64,000 bases of DNA from Sinomonas notoginsengisoli (GCF_021554725.1 NZ_JAIZDP010000002.1:124001-188000), one strand, 5' to 3'. Numbered from the stretch's first letter, positions 35,061 to 44,023 are shown. Made by a program: numbers and translations. Notes: generated by a model from the letters alone, not told the origin.

Positions 35061-36725
35061 ATGAGCTCGCCCTTCGAGATGCTCCCGCTTCCCGCGGACG
35101 CGGACGACTTCAGGACCCACGGGTACTGGAGGGACCGCCTCCTCATCGACTACTTCGACGACGCCGTCGCTGCGGATCCGGGCAAGGTCGCCTCGATCGA
35201 CTCCTCCGGCGCGACGACCTATGGCCAGATGGCGCAAGAAGTCGAGGCCGTCGCCGCCGGCCTCCTCGACCTCGGGGTGGAGGCCGGTGACACCGTGTCG
35301 ATCCAGCTCTCGAACCGGCACGAGTGGATTGTGGCGCACCTCGCCGTCGAGCGCGTAGGCGCGGTCACCAACGCGCTCATCCCGATCTACCGCGACCGCG
35401 AGATCGAGTACATGGCCGCGAAGGCGCGCGCCAAGGTCATCTTCATCCCGGACACGTTCCGAAACTTCGACTACGCGGCGATGATCGGACGGCTGCGCGC
35501 TTCGCTGCCCGAACTGCGCCACGCCGTCGTGCTCGGAACGCCCCCCGCGCAGGAGCGAGGCCTCTTCCTCTCATGGGCGGACCTCGCCGAGCGCGGCCGC
35601 GCACGCGGCATCTCCGCGGAAGAGGTGGTGGCGCGGCGCCCGTCCCCGGACGATCTCGCGCTCATCATGTTCACGTCCGGGACAACGGGCCGGCCCAAGG
35701 GCGTCATGCACAGCCACAACTCTGTGCTCTCTGGCGCGCTGCCATGGCCCGACCGGCTCGGGATGGGCACTGACTCGGTGATCCACATGGCCTCGACGTT
35801 CGGCCACCTCACCGGGTACCTCTTCGGCGTCGCGCTGCCGATCATGCTCGGCGGGACGGCCGTTTTCCAGGAGGTCTGGAAGGCCGCAGAGTTCGTCGAG
35901 CTAGTCGAGAAGCACGGCATCCAGCACACCTCCGGCGCCACGCCGTTCCTCCAGGACATCCTCACCGCGCCGAACCTGGCCGACCACGACGTCTCGAGCC
36001 TCGCCCGGTTCTGCTGCATGGGCGCCCCGATCCCCCGGGCAGTCCTCCACGCCGCGAAGGAGAAGCTCCCCAGTCTGAACGTGTTCGGCGGCTGGGGCCA
36101 GACCGAGTGCTGTCTCGTGACAATGGGCAGCCCGGCGGACCCGGTAGAGAAGGTCCTCGACTCGGACGGCCGGGTGCTGCCGGGAATGAAGCTGCGCATC
36201 GTGGACTATGACGGCACTGCAGCCCCCGCCGGAACCGAGGGCAGGATCCAGATCCATGGCTCTTTCCTCTTCCGCGGCTACCTCGAACAGCTCGACGCGA
36301 CGCTCAACGAGTTCGACGGCGAGTGGTTCGACACCGGCGACCTCGGCACGCAGGACGAGGACTCCTACGTCCGGCTTGCGGGCCGGACAAAGGACATCAT
36401 CATGCGCGGCGGCGAGAACGTCCCCGTCGCCTACGTGGAGAACGTCCTCTACGAGCACCCGCGGATCGCGGCCGTCGCGCTCGTGGCAGTCCCCCATCCT
36501 CGCCTCCAGGAGATCGGCGGCGCGGTGGTGCAGCTCAAGGACTCGGACCCGTTCACACTCGACGACCTCAAGGTCTTCCTCGAGGCCAAAGGCCTCGCGA
36601 AGCCGTACTGGCCGGAGATCCTCAAGGTCGTTGATGAGCTGCCCAGGACGCCCAGCGGGAAGATCCAGAAATTCAAGATCCGGCAGGAACTGTCGGTGGA
36701 GTCCAAGCAGGAGGCACAGGCGTGA
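35061..36725 (+). CDS. aliA: Acyl-CoA synthetase, probable cyclohexanecarboxylate-CoA ligase (AliA type)
   Basis: 554-residue AMP-forming ligase that would activate the alicyclic acid as its CoA thioester. The P-loop is IMFTSGTTGRPKGVMHSH, then GGWGQTECCL (A5), FDTGDLGTQDEDSYVRLAGRTKDIIMRGGENV (A7-A8 hinge) and the C-terminal Lys in PRTPSGKIQKFKI. I chose the ATG at 35061; a GTG at 35019 overlaps the badH-like stop (GTGA) and would add 14 residues. The ring-acid substrate is inferred from neighbours. Confidence 0.85.
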   Translation: MSSPFEMLPLPADADDFRTHGYWRDRLLIDYFDDAVAADPGKVASIDSSGATTYGQMAQEVEAVAAGLLDLGVEAGDTVSIQLSNRHEWIVAHLAVERVGAVTNALIPIYRDREIEYMAAKARAKVIFIPDTFRNFDYAAMIGRLRASLPELRHAVVLGTPPAQERGLFLSWADLAERGRARGISAEEVVARRPSPDDLALIMFTSGTTGRPKGVMHSHNSVLSGALPWPDRLGMGTDSVIHMASTFGHLTGYLFGVALPIMLGGTAVFQEVWKAAEFVELVEKHGIQHTSGATPFLQDILTAPNLADHDVSSLARFCCMGAPIPRAVLHAAKEKLPSLNVFGGWGQTECCLVTMGSPADPVEKVLDSDGRVLPGMKLRIVDYDGTAAPAGTEGRIQIHGSFLFRGYLEQLDATLNEFDGEWFDTGDLGTQDEDSYVRLAGRTKDIIMRGGENVPVAYVENVLYEHPRIAAVALVAVPHPRLQEIGGAVVQLKDSDPFTLDDLKVFLEAKGLAKPYWPEILKVVDELPRTPSGKIQKFKIRQELSVESKQEAQA

Positions 36726-37942
36726 CCGTCAACAGCACCGGCTCGGTCTTCGGGCCCGCCGACCTCACGGGCCTCGACGGCCAGCTCAACGCCGAGGAGA
36801 AGGACCTCGCCCTCGCGGTACGTGGTCTCGTCGACGAACACATCCGCCCGAACATCGCGGGCTGGTATGAGAAGGCCGTCTTCCCGAAGGAGATCATCCC
36901 CGAGCTTGCCGAGCTCCGCCTGCTCGGCATGCACCTGAAGGGCTACGGCTGTGCCGGACGCTCCGCGGTGATGTATGGGCTCGCCGCCTCCGAGCTCGAG
37001 GCCGGCGACTCCGGGCTGCGCACGTTCGTCTCCGTCCAGGGCTCGCTCGCGATGTCCGCGATCCACAAGCACGGCTCCGAGGAGCAGAAGCAGCGCTGGC
37101 TGCCCGAGATGGCGGCGGGACGGGCTGTCGGCTGCTTCGGGCTCACGGAGCCGACGGCGGGCTCGGACCCGGCCTCGATGCGCACCACCGCCGTGCAGGA
37201 GCCCGGCGGGGACTGGGTGCTCAACGGCGCGAAGCGGTGGATCGGCCTTGCCGCGATCGCCGACGTCGCGATCATCTGGGCGCAGACCGCCGAGCACGGC
37301 GATGCACGGGGCGTCCGCGGGTTCGTGGTCCCCACCGATACCGCGGGATTCAAGGCGGAGGCGATCGAGCCCAAGCTGTCGATGCGCGCCTCGGTGCAGT
37401 GCGACATCACGCTCGAGGACGTCAGGCTTCCGGCCGACGCGATCCTCCCCGCGGAGAGCGCGATTGGCCTCAAGGGCCCGTTCTCGTGCCTCAACGAGGC
37501 CCGCTACGGGATCATCTGGGGCGTCATGGGTGCGGCCCGGGACAGCTTCGAGGAAGTGCTGCGCTACAGCTCCGAGCGGACCCAGTTCGGCCGCCCGCTC
37601 TCCGCCTTCCAGCTGACCCAGGCCAAGCTGGCGGACATGTCGCTTGAGATCACAAAGGGCTACCTCCTGGCGCTCCAGATCGGCCGGGCGAAGGACGCGG
37701 GCAACCTCACCCCGACTATGATCTCGGTGGGCAAGCTCAACAACTGCCGCGAGGCCATCAAGATCGCCCGCGACGCGCGGGAGATGCTCGGCGGCAACGG
37801 CATCACACTCGACCATTCGCCCCTGCGGCACGCTAACAACCTCGAGTCGGTGCGCACCTACGAGGGCACCGACGAAGTCCATCAGCTCATTTTGGGCCGC
37901 GCGCTCACGGGTGTCGGCGCGTTCCAGGCCGCGGGGAGGTAA
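36722..37942 (+). CDS. gcdH: Glutaryl-CoA dehydrogenase
   Basis: 406-residue flavoprotein that oxidises and decarboxylates glutaryl-CoA to crotonyl-CoA. GCFGLTEPTAGSDPASM, WVLNGAKRWIGLAAIADVAIIWAQT, SMRASVQCDI and LNEARYGIIWGVMGAARDS are typical of the GcdH subgroup. The catalytic base is Glu381 (TYEGTDEVH). Arg100 (GLRTFVSVQ) sits where the substrate-carboxylate-binding Arg of GcdH is expected. The GTG start overlaps the ligase stop. It fits the end of pimelyl-CoA breakdown. Confidence 0.9.
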   Translation: MTVNSTGSVFGPADLTGLDGQLNAEEKDLALAVRGLVDEHIRPNIAGWYEKAVFPKEIIPELAELRLLGMHLKGYGCAGRSAVMYGLAASELEAGDSGLRTFVSVQGSLAMSAIHKHGSEEQKQRWLPEMAAGRAVGCFGLTEPTAGSDPASMRTTAVQEPGGDWVLNGAKRWIGLAAIADVAIIWAQTAEHGDARGVRGFVVPTDTAGFKAEAIEPKLSMRASVQCDITLEDVRLPADAILPAESAIGLKGPFSCLNEARYGIIWGVMGAARDSFEEVLRYSSERTQFGRPLSAFQLTQAKLADMSLEITKGYLLALQIGRAKDAGNLTPTMISVGKLNNCREAIKIARDAREMLGGNGITLDHSPLRHANNLESVRTYEGTDEVHQLILGRALTGVGAFQAAGR

Positions 37943-37946
37943 CGCG

Positions 37947-38741
37947 GTGGAAACGACCTCCGAGACGATCACCACGTCGATCAGCGCGACGGGCACTGGC
38001 GCCATCGGGACCATCACCATCAACCGGCCCGAGGTCCGCAACGCCCTCTCGAAGACCGTCCTCGCCGAGATCGGCGCGGTCCTCGACTCGTGGGAGGACG
38101 ATCCCGCTGTCGGTGCCATCGTGTTCACCGGCGCCGGCGAGAAGGCGTTCGTGGCCGGTGCGGACATCAGCCAACTCGCCGGCTACGACCTCGCGTACGG
38201 CCTCGCAGCACACATGCAGAAGCTCTACGACCGCATCGAGGACTACCCGAAGCCCACCATCGCGGCGATCAACGGCGTGGCGATGGGCGGCGGCCTCGAG
38301 CTCGCCATGAGCTGCGACATCCGCATCGCGGCCGACGGCGCGCGGATGGGCCTACCCGAGGCCACCCTCGGCGTCCTCCCGGGCGCCGGCGGGACGCAGC
38401 GCCTCACGCGTCTGGTCGGCACCGGCCGCGCCGTCGAGATGATCCTCACGAGCCGGGTACTGACGGCGGCCGAGGCCGAGCGCTACGGGCTCGTGACCGC
38501 CGTCGTACATCGCGAGGAGCTCGAGGCGACCGCCGCCGCGACTGCCGCGACGATCCTGTCGAAGGGCCCACTCGCGGTGCGGCTCGGCAAAATTGTGATC
38601 CGCCAGGGCGCCGAAACGGACCAGAAGACCGGCCTCCTGCTCGAGCGGCTCGCGCAGACGCTCCTGTACACGACCGAAGACAAGGCCGAGGGCGCCGCGG
38701 CGTTCCTTGCGAAGCGCACGCCAGAATTCGCGGGACGGTGA
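37947..38741 (+). CDS. Enoyl-CoA hydratase, candidate cyclohex-1-ene-carboxyl-CoA hydratase (BadK role)
   Basis: 264-residue crotonase. Both catalytic Glu are present, in GGGLELAMSCDIRIA and GLPEATLGVLPGAGGTQRLTR, so it should hydrate a 2-enoyl-CoA. It could serve the ring step (BadK), the linear pimelyl steps, or both. The GTG has GGAGG 7 nt upstream, 4 nt after the gcdH stop; the stop overlaps the next gene (GTGA). Confidence 0.85.
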   Translation: METTSETITTSISATGTGAIGTITINRPEVRNALSKTVLAEIGAVLDSWEDDPAVGAIVFTGAGEKAFVAGADISQLAGYDLAYGLAAHMQKLYDRIEDYPKPTIAAINGVAMGGGLELAMSCDIRIAADGARMGLPEATLGVLPGAGGTQRLTRLVGTGRAVEMILTSRVLTAAEAERYGLVTAVVHREELEATAAATAATILSKGPLAVRLGKIVIRQGAETDQKTGLLLERLAQTLLYTTEDKAEGAAAFLAKRTPEFAGR

Positions 38742-39604
38742 TTGGGGTGGATGTGCGGAAGATCCTCGTGGTCGGCTCGGGCGCCATGGGCCGGCAGATC
38801 GGTATGGCAGCGGCCGTTGCGGGATTCACGACGGCGGTGCGCGACCTGAGCGCCGACGCCGTCGCCGCTGCCGAGGCGGACATGCGGCGCTGGCTCGATG
38901 GACGGGTCGCGAAGGGCCGGCTCACCGAGGCGGACGCCGCGGAGGCGGGGGAGCGCCTGACGTTCACCACGGACCTCACGGGCGCTGCGGCGGACGCGGA
39001 CCTCGTAATCGAGGCCGCCACGGAGCGGCTTGACATCAAGCGGGCCATCTTCGCCGAGCTCGACGAGCTCGCCCCGGCCCACGCGATCCTCGCGACAAAC
39101 TCCTCGACCCTGGCCTCCTCGACGGTTGCGGACGCGACCGACCGGCCCGAGAAGGTCTGCAACATGCACTTCTTCAACCCGGCGCTCGTGATGAAGGCCG
39201 TGGAAATCGTGCGGAACCCGCAGACCTCGGACGAGACCGTTGCGACGGTCATCGGCGTGGCCCGTGCGATGGGCAAATCCCCGGTGCTCCTGAACAGGGA
39301 GATTCCGGGGTTCGTGGCGAACCGGCTGATGGGGGCGGTTCGCGACGAGGCCCTGGCCCTGTACGCCGCAGGCGTCGCCTCGCTCGAGGACATCGACACC
39401 GCGGCCAAGGACGCGCTCGGGTACCCGATGGGCCCGTTCGAGCTCATGGACCTCGTGGGCCTCGACGTCACGTACCTCATCCGCCAAGCCGCCTACGCCC
39501 AGACCGGGGACGAGAAGGACCTTCCCCACCCGCTGATCACCGCCAAGTACGAGGCCGGCCAGTTCGGCCGCAAGACCGGGAAGGGCTGGTACACGTATGG
39601 ATGA
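38738..39604 (+). CDS. 3-hydroxyacyl-CoA dehydrogenase
   Basis: 288-residue NAD enzyme of the 3HCDH family. The Rossmann loop is GSGAMGRQI, catalytic His is in NMHFFNPALVMKAVEIV, and the C-terminal dimer domain has EIPGFVANRLMGAVRDEALALYAAGVA. It would oxidise 3-hydroxypimelyl-CoA or 3-hydroxybutyryl-CoA. The GTG overlaps the crotonase stop; two later in-frame GTG codons are alternatives. Its stop overlaps the next gene by 8 nt. Confidence 0.9.
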   Translation: MIGVDVRKILVVGSGAMGRQIGMAAAVAGFTTAVRDLSADAVAAAEADMRRWLDGRVAKGRLTEADAAEAGERLTFTTDLTGAAADADLVIEAATERLDIKRAIFAELDELAPAHAILATNSSTLASSTVADATDRPEKVCNMHFFNPALVMKAVEIVRNPQTSDETVATVIGVARAMGKSPVLLNREIPGFVANRLMGAVRDEALALYAAGVASLEDIDTAAKDALGYPMGPFELMDLVGLDVTYLIRQAAYAQTGDEKDLPHPLITAKYEAGQFGRKTGKGWYTYG

Positions 39605-40868
39605 GCTGCTCGACGCCGGGCCAGGAACCGGCTTCGCCGAGACGGACGAGTACCTCGCGGCGCTCCGCGAGCGCCTCACCGTTCCGCGGGACACGGACTA
39701 CATGCTCCTCGGCGAGAACCTCCCGGCGGACGCCGCAGACGCGCGGGCCCGTATGCGCGCGTTCGTGGACGCAAAGGTGCTGCCGGTGATCAACGGGTAC
39801 TGGGAGCGCGCCGAATTCCCGTGGGAGCTCCTGCCGCACCTCGCCGCGACCGGCCTCGTCGGCGGCGTCATCAAGGGCCACGGCGCCGCGGGCCTCTCGC
39901 GACTCGCCGCGGGGCTGGCCACCGCGGAACTAGCGCGCGGCGACGGGTCGGTCAACACATTCCTGGGCGTCCAGGCCAACCTGACCATGGGCACCATCAA
40001 CCTCCTCGGCTCTCAGGAGCAGAAGGACCGCTGGCTGCCCGGCATGGTGCGCCTGGAGAAGGTCGGCGCGTTCGCGCTCACCGAGCCACGGCACGGCTCC
40101 GATTCCGCGCACCTCGAGACGACCGCGCGCCGCGAGGGCGACTCATGGGTGATCAACGGCGCCAAGCGGTGGATCGGCAACGGCTCGATGGCCCATCTCG
40201 TAGTGATCTGGGCCCGCGACGAGGCGGACGGCGAGGTCAAGGCCTTCGTCATGGAGCGCGAGGACCCGCGCGACCCGAAGAGCCTGCCCGCGGGCTTCTC
40301 CGCGCGCACCATCGACGGGAAGGTCGGCAAGCGCGCCATCCTCCAGGCTGATCTCGCCTTCGACAACCTGCGCGTCCCGGACGCCAACCGGCTCCCGGAG
40401 GCGAACAGCTTCCGCGACACGAGCCGCGTGCTCGCGACGACGCGCGGCGGAGCGAGCTGGGAGGCCCTCGGGCATGGGATCGCGTGCTTCGAGGCGGCCG
40501 TCGCATACACGGAGATCCGCGAGCAGTTCGGTCAGCCCGTCGCGAACTACCAGCTGGTCCAGGCCACGCTCGCATCGATGCTCTCGGAGCTCACGGCCAT
40601 GCAGCTCCTGTGCTTCCGCACGGCAGAGCTGCAGGAGGCCGGCACGTGGAGCGGAACGATGGCTTCGATCGCGAAGATGCACACGTCGAACAAGGCCCGC
40701 ACCATCGCCCAGCAGGCCCGTGACCTCCTCGGCGGCAATGGCCTGCTCCTCGACTTCCACGTGGCCCGGCACCTCACGGACATGGAGGTGGTGCACACGT
40801 ACGAGGGGACGGAGTTCGTCCAGTCGCTCCTCATCGGGCGCAAGGTCACCGGGAAGTCGGCATTCTGA
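39597..40868 (+). CDS. Second GcdH-like acyl-CoA dehydrogenase
   Basis: 423 residues. FALTEPRHGSDSAHLETTA, VINGAKRWIGNGSMAHLVVIWARD and the base motif HTYEGTEFVQ place it near glutaryl-CoA dehydrogenases. At the position of the substrate-carboxylate Arg it has Asn120 (GSVNTFLGVQ), so its substrate probably lacks that carboxylate or is held differently. It might act on a ring or medium-chain acyl-CoA of this pathway. The ATG overlaps the upstream stop and the TGA overlaps the next ATG (TGATG). Confidence 0.82.
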   Translation: MDELLDAGPGTGFAETDEYLAALRERLTVPRDTDYMLLGENLPADAADARARMRAFVDAKVLPVINGYWERAEFPWELLPHLAATGLVGGVIKGHGAAGLSRLAAGLATAELARGDGSVNTFLGVQANLTMGTINLLGSQEQKDRWLPGMVRLEKVGAFALTEPRHGSDSAHLETTARREGDSWVINGAKRWIGNGSMAHLVVIWARDEADGEVKAFVMEREDPRDPKSLPAGFSARTIDGKVGKRAILQADLAFDNLRVPDANRLPEANSFRDTSRVLATTRGGASWEALGHGIACFEAAVAYTEIREQFGQPVANYQLVQATLASMLSELTAMQLLCFRTAELQEAGTWSGTMASIAKMHTSNKARTIAQQARDLLGGNGLLLDFHVARHLTDMEVVHTYEGTEFVQSLLIGRKVTGKSAF

Positions 40869-41638
40869 TGGGAACCTTCGAGGGCCGGCGCGTCCTGCTC
40901 GTGGGCACCGGCGGGATTGGCGCCGCGGTCGCGGGGCGGCTCGCGGGCGAGGGCGCGCGCGTCTTCGGCACGTACCGCTCCGATCACGACGGCGCCGCCG
41001 CCCTCGGTGCCCTGCTCCCTGCCGGCTCGTGGGCGGGTTCCGCACCGCTCGACGCCGCAGATCCCCAGTCCGCGCACGACGTCGCGGGGCCGGCCGGGAG
41101 GGCCGCCGCCGCCCTCGGGGGACTCGACACCCTCGTGGTCACCACCGGCCACCGCCACCCGCTCGCGCTCTTGACGGCCACCGCACCGGACACTCTCGAA
41201 GACATCGTCCGCACCGAACTGCTTGGCCCCCTGCTGCTCGTGCGGGCAGTGCTCCCGGGCATGCTCGAGGCGGGCTTCGGACGGATCGTCCTGGTGGGGT
41301 CAGACAGCGGCAAGGCGGGCACCCTCGGCGACGCCGCGTCGTCGTCCGCCCGGGCCGGACTGCACGGGCTCGTACGTGCAGTCGCCCGCGAGACGGCCCG
41401 GAAGGACGTGACCATCAACGTGGTCTCCCCCGGCCCCACCGACACCGGGCTCCTCGAGGGCATGCTCGCCGCCGACGGCCTCACCGGGAAGGTCATGGCC
41501 GGGACGGTCAAGGCCGTGCCGAAGGGCCGGGCGGCGCGCCCCGAGGAGATCGCCGCGGCGGTCGCGTACCTCGCCTCCACCGACGCCGGATTTACGACGG
41601 GCCAGGTCCTGTCCGTGTCCGGCGGCCTCACGATGTAG
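40868..41638 (+). CDS. Degenerate short-chain dehydrogenase lacking Tyr and Lys
   Basis: 256-residue SDR-fold protein. The nucleotide loop is shortened (GTGGIGAAVAG), the NNAG motif is VVTTGH, Ser145 is kept (VGSDS), but the YxxxK motif reads SSSAR, with Ser158 for Tyr and Arg162 for Lys. The tail VSPGPTDTGLLEG and GFTTGQVLSVSGGLTM match BadH-type SDRs, so it looks like a diverged paralogue of the 34276 gene. It is unlikely to be a normal dehydrogenase; it could be a binding subunit or do other chemistry. Coupled at both ends. Confidence 0.8.
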   Translation: MGTFEGRRVLLVGTGGIGAAVAGRLAGEGARVFGTYRSDHDGAAALGALLPAGSWAGSAPLDAADPQSAHDVAGPAGRAAAALGGLDTLVVTTGHRHPLALLTATAPDTLEDIVRTELLGPLLLVRAVLPGMLEAGFGRIVLVGSDSGKAGTLGDAASSSARAGLHGLVRAVARETARKDVTINVVSPGPTDTGLLEGMLAADGLTGKVMAGTVKAVPKGRAARPEEIAAAVAYLASTDAGFTTGQVLSVSGGLTM

Positions 41639-41652
41639 ACCCAGGAGACCCA

Positions 41653-42078
41653 TTGGACGCCGCACCCTTCGACCCGACCCGGGTCACGACCTTCCGCAAG
41701 ACGGTCACGGAGACCGACCTCGTGCTGTTCGCCGGCATCACCGGTGACTTCGCGAGCAACCACACCGACGAGGAGTACATGCGGGGCACCCCGTTCGGGA
41801 CGCGCCAGGTCCACGGGGCGCTCCTCGTCGGGTTCATGTCCGCCGTCGCGGCGCGGGCGCTCGAGGACGCGCGGCCCGCGGGGCTCACGCCGGTCTCCCT
41901 CGGCTACGACCGCATCCGCTTCATCCGGCCCGTATTTCCAGGCCAGACCCTCGCGCTGCGCCACGAGTGGGCGGACTACGATGCGGACGCCGGGCGGGCC
42001 ACAGCGGACGTCGAGTTGCGCGCGGACGGCGAGGTGACCGCCGTGGCCCGCCACGTGGTCAAGTGGGTTCGGGGATAA
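41653..42078 (+). CDS. MaoC-like hydratase
   Basis: 141-residue hot-dog protein with the R-hydratase motif in FAGITGDFASNHTDEEYMRGTPFG (catalytic Asp and His). The TTG start has AGGAG 6 nt upstream. Last enzyme of the cluster. It may hydrate an enoyl-CoA of the pathway, giving a second option beside the crotonase. Confidence 0.85.
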   Translation: MDAAPFDPTRVTTFRKTVTETDLVLFAGITGDFASNHTDEEYMRGTPFGTRQVHGALLVGFMSAVAARALEDARPAGLTPVSLGYDRIRFIRPVFPGQTLALRHEWADYDADAGRATADVELRADGEVTAVARHVVKWVRG

Positions 42079-42121
42079 AATATCCCCCGACCCGCCCACT
42101 CCGCCGCTCGAAAGGCGCCCC

Positions 42122-43423
42122 ATGAGCATGCTCGGAACCACATGGACCCTCCACGGGGACGGCCGCTCGGTGCGCCCCGGCGAGGTTGTCACGCCGAACG
42201 AGCGCCTCGCGTGGCCGATCACTGTCGGCGTGGGCCTCCAGCACGTCGTGGCGATGTTCGGAGCGACGTTCCTCGTGCCCATCCTCACGCACATGCCTCC
42301 GGCCACGACCCTGTTCTTCTCGGGTATCGGCACGCTGCTGTTCCTCGTCGTCACGCGCGGACGGGTTCCGAGCTACCTGGGTTCATCGTTCGCGTTCATC
42401 GCCCCGATCCTGGCCTCGCAGCAGCAGTTCGGGGTGGCCGGGGCGCTCGGCGGGGTGGTCGTGGCCGGCGTCGTGCTCGCGGCGGTGGGAGCCGTGGTGC
42501 AGGCTTTCGGGGCACACTGGATCAACATCGTCATGCCGCCCGTGGTGACCGGCACGATCGTGGCCCTGATTGGGCTCAACCTCGCGCCCGCGGCGAAGCA
42601 GAACTTCGACGCCGCGCCGGTCACGGCGCTCGTCACCCTTGCCGCGATCATCCTCGTCTCGGTGCTCTTCCGTGGGATCCTGGGCCGGCTGAGCATCCTC
42701 GTCGGCGTAGTGGTCGGATACCTCGTGGCCGTGTGGCGCGGGGAAGTGGACTTCTCCAAGGTCGACGCGGCTGCCTGGATCGGACTTCCCCAGTTCCAGA
42801 CACCGGCGTTCCACCTGGGCGTGCTCGGGCTGTTCGTGCCCGTGGTGCTGGTGCTGGTCGCCGAGAACGTGGGGCATGTGAAGAGCGTCGCGGCAATGAC
42901 CGGCGCGAACCTCGACGACATGGCCGGCCGCGCCCTCATGGCCGATGGCGCCGCAACCGTCCTCGCGGGGTTCGGCGGCGGCTCCGGCACCACGACCTAT
43001 GCCGAGAACATCGGGGTCATGGCGGCAACGAAGGTGTACTCGACGGCCGCGTACTGGGTCGCGGGCATCACGGCACTCCTGTTGAGCTTCTCTCCCAAGT
43101 TCGGCGAGCTCATCGCCACCGTCCCCGCCGGCGTCCTCGGGGGCGCCGCGACGATGCTGTACGGCATGATCGGCGTGCTCGGCGTGAAGATCTGGGTGCA
43201 GAACCGGGTCAACTTCTCCAACCCGGTGAACATCACCACGGCGGCAGTGGCGTTGATCGTGGGCATCGCGGACTACACGTGGAAGATCGCGGACCTCGCG
43301 TTCGCCGGGATCGCGCTCGGCTCCGCCGCCGCCCTCGTGGTCTATCACGGCATGAGGGCGCTCGCCCGGTGGCGCGGGACAGCGACGGACGATGCCGTGG
43401 AGCCCGACGTCCGCAGCCGCTGA
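42122..43423 (+). CDS. NCS2 (uracil-xanthine) family permease
   Basis: 433 residues with about 14 membrane segments of the UraA type. VGLQHVVAMFGATFLVPIL opens the transporter core. LVLVAENVGHVKSVAAMTG and GGGSGTTTYAENIGVMAATKVYS carry the conserved Glu residues of helices 8 and 10. Nucleobases are the usual substrate. It lies 43 nt after the MaoC gene on the same strand, but nothing in its sequence suggests an alicyclic acid. Confidence 0.88.
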   Translation: MSMLGTTWTLHGDGRSVRPGEVVTPNERLAWPITVGVGLQHVVAMFGATFLVPILTHMPPATTLFFSGIGTLLFLVVTRGRVPSYLGSSFAFIAPILASQQQFGVAGALGGVVVAGVVLAAVGAVVQAFGAHWINIVMPPVVTGTIVALIGLNLAPAAKQNFDAAPVTALVTLAAIILVSVLFRGILGRLSILVGVVVGYLVAVWRGEVDFSKVDAAAWIGLPQFQTPAFHLGVLGLFVPVVLVLVAENVGHVKSVAAMTGANLDDMAGRALMADGAATVLAGFGGGSGTTTYAENIGVMAATKVYSTAAYWVAGITALLLSFSPKFGELIATVPAGVLGGAATMLYGMIGVLGVKIWVQNRVNFSNPVNITTAAVALIVGIADYTWKIADLAFAGIALGSAAALVVYHGMRALARWRGTATDDAVEPDVRSR

Positions 43424-43454
43424 GCCAGGCGGCCACAGCTGGGAGAATAGACGG

Positions 43455-43997
43455 ATGGCCAGTGCGGAGAACATCACCGAAGAGCTCGTGCAGCTCATGG
43501 ACGACGACGGCACCCCCCTCGGCACCGCGCCGAAGGCAGCCGTCCACACCGAGAACACGCCACTTCACCTCGCCTTCTCGTGCCACGTGTTCAGCTGGGA
43601 CGGGCGTGTTCTCGTGACGCGGCGGGCGCTGTCGAAGAGGACGTGGCCCGGGGTCTGGTCCAACGCGTTCTGCGGGCACCCCTCGCCGGGCGAAGCGTTC
43701 GAAGAGGCGATCCGGCGCCGCGCGGAGCAGGAGCTCGGGCTCTCGGTCGACGCGATCGAGCCCGTGCTTCCGGACTTCCGGTACCGGGCGGTGGATGCGT
43801 CCGGGATTGTCGAGTTCGAGATTTGCCCGGTGTTCCGGGCCGTAGCCGCCGCGGATCCGGCGCCGAACCCGGATGAGGTGGCCGAGTGGGCCTGGTCTGA
43901 TCCCGAGGAGTTCCGCTCCGCCGTCGCGGCGGCGCCCTACGCCTTCAGCCCCTGGCTGGTCCTGCAGCTCGACGCGTTGGCGGCCCAGGGGCAATAG
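43455..43997 (+). CDS. idi: Isopentenyl-diphosphate delta-isomerase, type 1
   Basis: Interconverts IPP and DMAPP for isoprenoids such as carotenoids and quinones. 180 residues. Metal and catalytic residues are visible: His31 and His38 (VHTENTPLHLAFS), Cys73 in WSNAFCGHPSPGE, a NUDIX-like EEAIRRRAEQELGL, and Glu in EFEICPVF. Starts at 43455 with no strong ribosome site. Convergent with glycerate kinase. Confidence 0.94.
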   Translation: MASAENITEELVQLMDDDGTPLGTAPKAAVHTENTPLHLAFSCHVFSWDGRVLVTRRALSKRTWPGVWSNAFCGHPSPGEAFEEAIRRRAEQELGLSVDAIEPVLPDFRYRAVDASGIVEFEICPVFRAVAAADPAPNPDEVAEWAWSDPEEFRSAVAAAPYAFSPWLVLQLDALAAQGQ

Positions 43998-44023
43998 ACG
44001 CGGTCGGTGCGGCACAACGCCGT

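Noticed and set aside
42122-43423. NCS2 permease as the ring-acid transporter of the cluster
   Set aside because: Its motifs are those of nucleobase carriers; a 43-nt gap and same strand are not enough to assign it to the pathway.
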